10,128 nt of DNA from an uncultured Collinsella sp. (GTDB taxonomy: Bacteria; Actinomycetota; Coriobacteriia; Coriobacteriales; Coriobacteriaceae): the NCBI GenBank assembly GCA_937997605.1, contig CALLFD010000461.1:1-10128 (forward strand), given 5' to 3'. The notes beneath the pieces were generated by a model. That model ran no database searches. It had not been told where the DNA came from and was given only the letters and a program-made list of their open reading frames with translations. Below are positions 5,701-10,128 of the stretch, in pieces; positions within the stretch are counted from its first letter, which is position 1, and each line of letters begins with the position of its first letter. A program made the position numbers and the translations under genes.

Positions 5701-7152
5701 GAGATCGCGCGCATGATGGGCGAGATGGGCTCCAAGGTTCCGATGATGATCAAGCTCGATGAGAGCGACGTCGCCGGTCCCATGGGCATTCGCGTGCGTT
5801 CGTTTATCGAGTCGGTCAACCGTCGTCGCGCGGAGGAGCGTGCCGAGGGCGCCCGGGTGCACGCGGTCCATCCGCTCGACGACCCGTATAAGGTCAAGTA
5901 CACCAAGCGCGACCGGCACGACAAGATCGCGCTGGTCCCCAACACCTCCCATGCGTTCTGCAGGCTCATGACCGCGGCGATGCGCAATCAGGGCGTGCGC
6001 GCCGAGGCCCTTGATATCGGGCGCGAGGATGCCATCCGCCTGGGCAAACGCTATGTGCACAACGACATCTGCTTCCCCGCGCAAATCGTGATCGGCGAGG
6101 CGCTCGCGGCACTCGAGAGCGGTAAGTACGACCCGCACGACGTCGCCGTGGTGACTGGCAAGTATATCGGCGACTGCCGCCTGACGCACTACATGCCCCT
6201 GCTGCGCCGCGCGCTCGACGACGCGGGATACGACTATGTCCCGGTGCTCACCAACGACGACGTCGATGCCCACAATGCGCATCCGGGCTTCAAGCTCGGC
6301 CTTGGCCCGAGCATCCAGATCGCCTACGGTCTTCCCATGATCGATGCCCTCGAGGCCATGCTTAGGCGCATCCGTCCCTACGAGCTCGAGAAGGGCGCGG
6401 CGGACGCTGCGTTCGACCGCGCGCTCGATGAGGTTATCGAGGGCATGGAGCGCTCCGGGCTGAGAGGCCAGGCGACGGGCTTCAAACGCGCGCTTGCGAT
6501 CATGGACGCCGTTCCGTACGACCGCTCGAACCCGCATCCGACCGTTCTCATCGTGGGCGAGTACCTGCTCAATTTCCATCTCGGCGCCAACCACGAGATC
6601 GAGCGCTACCTCGAGGACAACGGGCTCGAGGTCATCGAGGCGCGCATGACCGACGTGATCCGCAAGACCTATTTCTACAAGCATGCGCAGTCGCGCGAGT
6701 TCCACGTCGACCTTTCGCTGCCCGAAAAGGCCTGGTACGCCACGGCGGACAACCTGTTCGAGCTCGCGCACGACCGTTGCGACCGCCTGGGCGCAGCGAG
6801 CCCGCTCTACGAGCCGCCGACGCGCATGCCCGAGCTCGTGCGCGCGAGCGATAAGATCCTGCACCATACGTTCGATGCGGGCGAGGGCGTGCTGATTCCG
6901 GCGGAGATTCTCGAGCACGCCAAGCGCGGCTGCCGCAACTTCGTGATCCTGCAGCCGTTCGGGTGTCTGCCCAACCATGTCGTGGGGCGCGGGCTCATCC
7001 ATGCGCTCAAGGAGCAGCATCCCACGGCGCAGTTCCTGCCGCTCGACTACGATCCCGACGTGAGCTTCGCCAACGTGGAGAACCGTCTTCAGATGCTCAT
7101 CATGAACGCCAAGGCGCAGGGGTGCGGTGAGGCGCATGGCGAGACCGCGTAA
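2713..7152 (+). CDS. Tandem-ATPase 2-hydroxyacyl-CoA dehydratase activase-like protein (COG1924-COG1924-COG3580-COG3581 fusion)
   Basis: A 1479-residue cytosolic iron-sulfur protein. Characterised relatives (HgdC type) hydrolyse ATP to drive one electron into an Fe-S acceptor enzyme; this one's target is unknown. Residues about 1-270 are the first actin-fold ATPase (LDVGSTTTK at 7-15, GGQD at 102-105, CAGGTG from C130, GRCGVY with C171). Residues about 335-610 are the second (GIDSGSTTTK at 339-348, GGQD at 441-444, CSAGCG from C464, SRCTVF with C503, GGTF at 557-560). A four-Cys knuckle follows: C627, C630, C634, C653. Residues about 720-1010 are DUF2229/COG3580-like (VCFPAK C774, FGCGHD C988), and about 1070-1470 COG3581-like (ICFPAQ C1120, FGCLPN C1418). 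ATG 2713 follows GGAG at 2705-2708, a slightly short 4-base spacing. It is first in an operon with a TetR gene and probably repressed at the 2643-2663 palindrome. No separate dehydratase subunits or radical-enzyme partners are seen nearby. Confidence 0.93.
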   Translation: MALLVGLDVGSTTTKVYAMHEDMTEAWWGYRRHGACQTASVRAMLGELAERFPHESLRVAVTGSGARDIATALGASYVQEVVANALAISRFYPQTRCAIELGGQDAKMIFFRTNDKGDIEVADMRMNGSCAGGTGAFIDEMAKLMGVGTESGEFEQLASRGTTVHEVSGRCGVYAKTDIQPLLNEGIPTTDLALSALHAVARQTIGGLAQGIDIEPPVIFEGGTLAYNPTLVRVFREQLNLSDDQVIVPRDPQIMVARGAALSLTDMFASSQPIDLPDAFVRLDKLETVAPASGEGRLAQPFFATPAEQADFTARHGKETPAKGPDAYAPGETVRVALGIDSGSTTTKFALVDEAGELVDSFYASNNGRPLDVAQQGLVSLKNRWETAGVTLAIDAVGTTGYGEELFARAFHADYHTVETVAHARAACACVPDATFVLDIGGQDMKAIWLNHGVLTDIVVNEACSAGCGSFLEGFAKNLGIAVEDIATEAFSSKAPAVLGSRCTVFMNSSVVSEQRRGKGPGDIMAGLCRSIIENVFTKVIRVSNLNRLGDKVVVQGGTFRNDAVLRAFEQYLGKPVTRAPHPGLMGAIGIALLAREECRKGDAGTSFIGLDAVERFEHREFGGVTCRRCNNRCQRAVVAFGDGSLYVTGNRCPRGGAISWDELVREVPAAEELRPQGACEAQAPGTGRDRTAAAPNLFVDREKLLFESYPTVPVSGGRDVTIGIPRVLEFWDTMPFWSTFFSTLGFKVRVSGRSTKAMYERGLAHVTSDTVCFPAKLVHGHIRNLVDAGVDRIFMPIITTVPTENTASTSEWMCAVVKGYPYVMRNSDNPEERFGVPFDTPLFHWYDEGDRNRQLKAWCKETFDIDADLVAKATEQADRAQETFENQLQLRGRQVLENVHEDGGYAVVIASRPYHNDPLVNHGLPKLFSERGIPVLTPDAVPGVCNVDLSNSRIDIVNNYHARMLSCAVIVASTPELELVQMGSFGCGHDAYLTDEIARMMGEMGSKVPMMIKLDESDVAGPMGIRVRSFIESVNRRRAEERAEGARVHAVHPLDDPYKVKYTKRDRHDKIALVPNTSHAFCRLMTAAMRNQGVRAEALDIGREDAIRLGKRYVHNDICFPAQIVIGEALAALESGKYDPHDVAVVTGKYIGDCRLTHYMPLLRRALDDAGYDYVPVLTNDDVDAHNAHPGFKLGLGPSIQIAYGLPMIDALEAMLRRIRPYELEKGAADAAFDRALDEVIEGMERSGLRGQATGFKRALAIMDAVPYDRSNPHPTVLIVGEYLLNFHLGANHEIERYLEDNGLEVIEARMTDVIRKTYFYKHAQSREFHVDLSLPEKAWYATADNLFELAHDRCDRLGAASPLYEPPTRMPELVRASDKILHHTFDAGEGVLIPAEILEHAKRGCRNFVILQPFGCLPNHVVGRGLIHALKEQHPTAQFLPLDYDPDVSFANVENRLQMLIMNAKAQGCGEAHGETA

Positions 7153-7885
7153 GGACGCCGATGCGCCCGATGCGCGCACCCGTATCATCGAGGCGTTTTG
7201 GGAGCTCATCGAGAACAACAGCATCTTCGAGCTGTCGGTTGGCGAGGTGACCCGCGCCGCCCAGTGCAATCGCGGAACGTTTTACTACTATTTTCACGAT
7301 TTCGATGAACTCGTCGCCATCGCCATAGCCCAGCTGCTGCAGGATAACGAGCTCATCACCGATGCCCTCTGGCATTTTTCGAGCGAGGGCGACCTTTCGG
7401 CGTTCGACCGGCGCGACGTCCGCTGCCTGCTGCGGCGCATCGTCATCACCATGAGGGCGGGTGCCGCCGAGCAGGTCGTGCAGGGCATCCATACGATCAT
7501 CATCGACCGCGTGAGAGAGATCGTCCACCCCGACGGAGAAGAGCTCAAGGCAGATTCGAGCTTTGCGGTGGGCTTTCTGGTCTCGGGCATCATGGGCTTT
7601 GTGATGGCGGTCGGCTTTGCCCGGGAGGGCGGCGAGGAGATAGACCTCGAGCGGCCGGGGGACAGCGCGTGCGCGTACCTGAGGGCGGTCGCCATGCAGA
7701 CGGTGGAAACGGTCGCGCAAGTCGAGGGCGTCGATACATCCGAGCTGCTCGAACGCGTCTCCAAGGAGGCCGATGCCTATCGCGCATCGCGTGCGACGAG
7801 TCCCGACGTGGTGAAAGACGCCTGGGGTTTCTCTTGCGGGGCGCCTGTCGCGCATCGCGCGGTGAGTCCCGCGATGCGGTCATAA
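7136..7885 (+). CDS. TetR/AcrR family transcriptional regulator
   Basis: A DNA-binding repressor-type protein of 249 residues, a little longer than usual for TetR. The N-terminus MARPRKD and the segment TRIIEAFWELIE (about 15-26) begin the TetR helix-turn-helix; VGEVTRAAQCNRGTFYYYFHD (about 35-55) has the classic helix-turn-recognition-helix and the YYYF signature. The rest, about 60-235, is helical and variable as expected for ligand-binding TetR domains, so the effector cannot be read. The gene overlaps the activase by 17 bases, which suggests translational coupling. ATG 7136 is preferred because it gives the family-typical start, with GTGAGG just before it; GTG 7127 would add three residues and has AGGGG upstream. 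It likely represses its own operon at the 2643-2663 palindrome, inferred from context. The effector may be a substrate or product of the activase system, for example an acyl-CoA, but nothing in the sequence shows this. Confidence 0.9.
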   Translation: MARPRKDADAPDARTRIIEAFWELIENNSIFELSVGEVTRAAQCNRGTFYYYFHDFDELVAIAIAQLLQDNELITDALWHFSSEGDLSAFDRRDVRCLLRRIVITMRAGAAEQVVQGIHTIIIDRVREIVHPDGEELKADSSFAVGFLVSGIMGFVMAVGFAREGGEEIDLERPGDSACAYLRAVAMQTVETVAQVEGVDTSELLERVSKEADAYRASRATSPDVVKDAWGFSCGAPVAHRAVSPAMRS

Positions 7886-7906
7886 CCTGCATTCATGTGA
7901 GCCGGG

Positions 7907-7935
7907 TTTATAGATATTCCTCCAGCTGTTAACAT
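7907..7935 (+). promoter_or_regulatory. Weak candidate promoter for clpC
   Basis: TTTATA (7907-7912) and TAACAT (7930-7935) are separated by 17 bases and lie upstream of the leader hairpin. The -10 overlaps a perfect 8-bp palindrome, TGTTAACA (7927-7934). The -35 match is poor, so this is only the best of the visible options. I see no CtsR, CIRCE or HAIR operator in 7886-8017. Confidence 0.2.
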
Positions 7936-7958
7936 AGACAACCTGTGGGTAAAGAGAC

Positions 7959-7986
7959 AAAAGCGCCGCCGACGGGCGGGCGTTTT
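7959..7986 (+). terminator. Hairpin with A and T tracts between the TetR gene and clpC
   Basis: AAAA (7959-7962), CGCC (7964-7967) and GCC (7968-7970) pair with TTTT (7983-7986), GGCG (7979-7982) and GGC (7975-7977), with single-base bulges at 7963 and 7978 and a GACG loop. The A and T tracts could allow termination in both directions. It most likely ends the activase-TetR transcript 74-101 bases after the TetR stop. It ends 31 bases before the clpC ATG, so it would also lie in the clpC leader if clpC is transcribed from further upstream. Confidence 0.65.
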
Positions 7987-8017
7987 GATTTCGATGAACT
8001 CATGTAAGGAAACGAGC

Positions 8018-10128
8018 ATGTTAGATAGATTTACCGATCGAGCGCGCAAGGTCATGTCGATGGCCAAACAGGAGGCGCTCGATCTGCACTCAAATAAGGT
8101 GGGCACCGAGCACCTGCTGCTCGCACTCGCCAAGGAGGACGAGGGCATCGCTGCCGAGGCGCTGCGCTCGCTTGATATCTCCTACGACGACATCATGGAC
8201 ACCCTCAAGGAGGTCCAGACCACGGTTCCCGAGCCCAGCGAGGAGACCGAGGCTGCCAAGCTTGCCTTTACGCCGCTCGTCATTAGCGTGATGGAGCGCT
8301 CCTTCCGCGTGGCACGTGAGAACAACCAGACCTACGTGTCGACCGAGCACTTGCTGATTGGCATCGTCGAAGAGGGTAACGGCATGGCCATGGACATCCT
8401 CATGCGCCTGGGTGTGTCGTCCGCCTCCATCAAAAAGGCTATCGAGAAACTTACCGCCAAGGACCAGGACAAGAAGCGTCCGCTCGCCGGCGCCGGTGCC
8501 GGGCGTCCCGGTGCGGGCCTGCCGTTCTTTAGCGGCTCGGACGCGTCGCAGCAAAAGGGGAGCGGCACCGATACGCTTAAGCAGTTCGCCACCAACCTTA
8601 CGCAGAAGGCGCGCGACGGCGAGCTCGACCCTGTAATTGGTCGCGAAAAGGAAGTCCAGCGTATGATGGAAATTCTTTCGCGCCGCACCAAGAACAACCC
8701 GCTCATTCTGGGCGACCCCGGCGTGGGCAAGACGGCCATCGTCGAGGGTCTGGCTCAGCAGATTGCAGCTGGCAACGTGCCCGAGAACCTTATGAACCAG
8801 AACATCTGGACGCTCGACCTGCCGGGCCTCGTTGCGGGCGCCAAGTATCGCGGTGAGTTTGAGGAGCGCCTCAAGAACGTGATCCAGGAGGCCACCGAAG
8901 CTGACGACGTCATCCTGTTTATTGACGAGATGCACACCATCATCGGTGCCGGCTCTGCCGAGGGCTCCATCGACGCGAGCTCCATGCTCAAGCCCGTGCT
9001 CGCGCGCGGTGCCTTCCAGATTATCGGCGCCACCACGGCCGAGGAATTCCGCAAGTACCTCACCAAGGACCCGGCCTTCGAGCGTCGCTTCCAGACCATC
9101 GATGTCGAGGAGCCGAGCGTCGAGGACACGGTCAAGATCCTGACCGCGCTCAAGCCGCGCTACGAGGAGCACCACCATGTGCGCTATGCGCAGGGTGCTA
9201 TCGAGGCCGCCGCGAACCTCTCCGACCGCTACATCCAGGATCGCTTCCTGCCCGATAAGGCCATCGACCTCATTGACGAGGCCGGCGCCCGCGCCCGCAT
9301 CGCCGCCAACCGCGCGCCCGAGCCGGTGCGCGAGGCCGAGCATCGCGTGGAGGAGCTTAAGGCCGCCGCGCAGGAGGCCACCGAGAGCGACGACATGAAC
9401 AAGGCCGCCGAGATCACCGAGCAGCAAAAGGCTGCCGAGATTGAGCTCGCCGAGGCCAAGGCTGCCTGGACGGCCGAGCTCGACGCCAGCCCGCTCACCA
9501 TCGATGTCTCCCAGATTGCCGACATCGTGTCCGTGACCTCGGGCGTGCCGGTGTCCTCGCTCACCGAGAGCGAGAGCCGCCGCCTGCTGCAGGCCGAAAG
9601 CGTGCTCAAGACGCGCATCATCGGTCAGGACGAGGCCGTCGAGGCCGTTGCCAAGGCCGTGCGCCGCAGCCGCTCGCCGCTCAAGGACCCGCGTCGCCCC
9701 GGCGGCAGCTTTATCTTCCTGGGCCCCACCGGCACGGGCAAAACCGAGCTCGCCAAGACGCTCGCCGAGTATCTCTTTGGCAGCAAGGACGCGCTCATCA
9801 GCTTCGATATGTCGGAGTTTGGCAGTGAGTTCGAGGTCTCCAAGCTCATCGGTAGCCCCCCGGGCTATGTGGGCCACGACGAGGGCGGCCAGCTCACCAA
9901 GGCTGTTCGCCGTCACCCGTACTCGGTCGTGCTGTTCGACGAGATCGAGAAGGCGCACCCCGACATCTTCAATATCCTGCTGCAGGTGTTGGAGGAGGGC
10001 CGTCTGACCGATAGCCAGGGCAAGACGGTCGACTTCCGCAATACGGTGATCATCATGACGTCAAACGTGGGCGCCCGCGAGATCGCGCAGGATGCGAGCG
10101 TTGGCTTTGGCACCACCGGCGAGCAGGG
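8018..10128 (+). CDS. clpC: ATP-dependent Clp protease ATP-binding subunit ClpC (3' end beyond window)
   Basis: An AAA+ unfoldase that feeds proteins to ClpP in the cytosol; 703 codons are visible and the 3' end is missing (ClpC is usually a little over 800 residues). Two Clp-N repeats occupy about residues 3-60 and 85-140, followed by a Gly-rich linker (about 150-185). The first AAA+ domain has Walker A GDPGVGKT (232-239) and Walker B LFIDEMH (300-306). A charged coiled-coil middle domain at about 430-487, with a UVR-like stretch, marks ClpC and not ClpB. The second AAA+ domain has GPTGTGKT (569-576) and VVLFDEIEKAHP (D641, E642). SVGFG with V695-G696-F697 is the loop that docks on ClpP, so this is a protease partner. 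ATG 8018 is supported by AAGGA at 8006-8010, seven bases upstream. In-frame ATG 7994 would add eight residues but lacks a ribosome site. The leader contains a terminator-like hairpin. Confidence 0.97.
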   Translation, partial: MLDRFTDRARKVMSMAKQEALDLHSNKVGTEHLLLALAKEDEGIAAEALRSLDISYDDIMDTLKEVQTTVPEPSEETEAAKLAFTPLVISVMERSFRVARENNQTYVSTEHLLIGIVEEGNGMAMDILMRLGVSSASIKKAIEKLTAKDQDKKRPLAGAGAGRPGAGLPFFSGSDASQQKGSGTDTLKQFATNLTQKARDGELDPVIGREKEVQRMMEILSRRTKNNPLILGDPGVGKTAIVEGLAQQIAAGNVPENLMNQNIWTLDLPGLVAGAKYRGEFEERLKNVIQEATEADDVILFIDEMHTIIGAGSAEGSIDASSMLKPVLARGAFQIIGATTAEEFRKYLTKDPAFERRFQTIDVEEPSVEDTVKILTALKPRYEEHHHVRYAQGAIEAAANLSDRYIQDRFLPDKAIDLIDEAGARARIAANRAPEPVREAEHRVEELKAAAQEATESDDMNKAAEITEQQKAAEIELAEAKAAWTAELDASPLTIDVSQIADIVSVTSGVPVSSLTESESRRLLQAESVLKTRIIGQDEAVEAVAKAVRRSRSPLKDPRRPGGSFIFLGPTGTGKTELAKTLAEYLFGSKDALISFDMSEFGSEFEVSKLIGSPPGYVGHDEGGQLTKAVRRHPYSVVLFDEIEKAHPDIFNILLQVLEEGRLTDSQGKTVDFRNTVIIMTSNVGAREIAQDASVGFGTTGEQ

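Noticed and set aside
2713..7152. Calling the large protein a specific 2-hydroxyglutaryl-CoA or benzoyl-CoA system component (hgdC, bcrA or bcrD)
   Set aside because: Motifs support the activase family, but the fused architecture and absence of hgdAB- or bcr-like neighbours mean the substrate cannot be named.
4690..7269. 859-codon open frame on the minus strand, opposite the activase and start of the TetR gene
   Set aside because: It is the antisense mirror of GC-rich codons. The + strand protein has strong domain motifs throughout, while the antisense translation is rich in Arg, Val, His and Ala with no recognisable domain.
7886..8017. CtsR, HrcA/CIRCE or HspR/HAIR operator before clpC
   Set aside because: I searched for these known stress operators by eye and found no convincing match; only a short TGTTAACA palindrome and the leader hairpin are present.
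8090..9958. 622-codon open frame on the minus strand opposite clpC
   Set aside because: The + strand encodes unmistakable ClpC motifs over the whole stretch; the antisense translation is a low-complexity Leu/Gly/Ala/Arg product of codon bias.

Overview
The window fits a high-GC actinobacterium of the class Coriobacteriia, most like Collinsella. This is an inference from gene content, GC-rich codon use and a repeat type I associate with such genomes; no marker gene in the window proves it. Every gene I can support lies on the + strand: (1) a ThrE-type amino-acid exporter, (2) a small DUF2798 membrane protein, (3) a very large 2-hydroxyacyl-CoA dehydratase activase-like iron-sulfur protein, (4) a TetR/AcrR regulator overlapping the end of the activase gene, and (5) clpC, cut off by the right edge.

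Region 1-1838: the exporter gene fills the left end and its ATG is the first base of the window. Directly after its stop codon lie two inverted repeats (1570-1602 and 1606-1672) that look like a REP/MITE-type element, then a 20-bp palindrome, then a strong intrinsic terminator (1788-1838). The DUF2798 gene follows so closely that no promoter fits between the terminator and its ribosome binding site. Its conserved N-terminus aligns with an ATA codon, not with any usual start codon.

Region 2432-7885: an intergenic stretch ends in a terminator (2601-2630). After it comes a perfect 21-bp palindrome (2643-2663) just upstream of an extended -10 box. Behind this promoter is a two-gene unit: the 1479-residue activase and the TetR regulator, overlapping by 17 bases. 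The simplest reading is an autoregulated operon in which the TetR protein binds the palindrome. The activase contains two actin-fold ATPase domains, each with the cysteine pair that holds the bridging [4Fe-4S] cluster in HgdC, then a four-cysteine knuckle and two related COG3580/COG3581-type halves. ATPase, electron carrier and probable acceptor module are thus in one chain. No separate dehydratase subunit is encoded in the window, so its substrate is unknown.

Region 7886-10128: a hairpin with A and T tracts (7959-7986) lies between the TetR gene and clpC, 31 bases before the clpC ATG. ClpC is complete through both Clp-N repeats, the first AAA+ module, the coiled-coil middle domain and most of the second AAA+ module, including the VGF loop that contacts ClpP. 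The most unusual material is the one-chain activase with its regulator and operator. I see no CRISPR array, RNA gene, prophage or complete insertion sequence.
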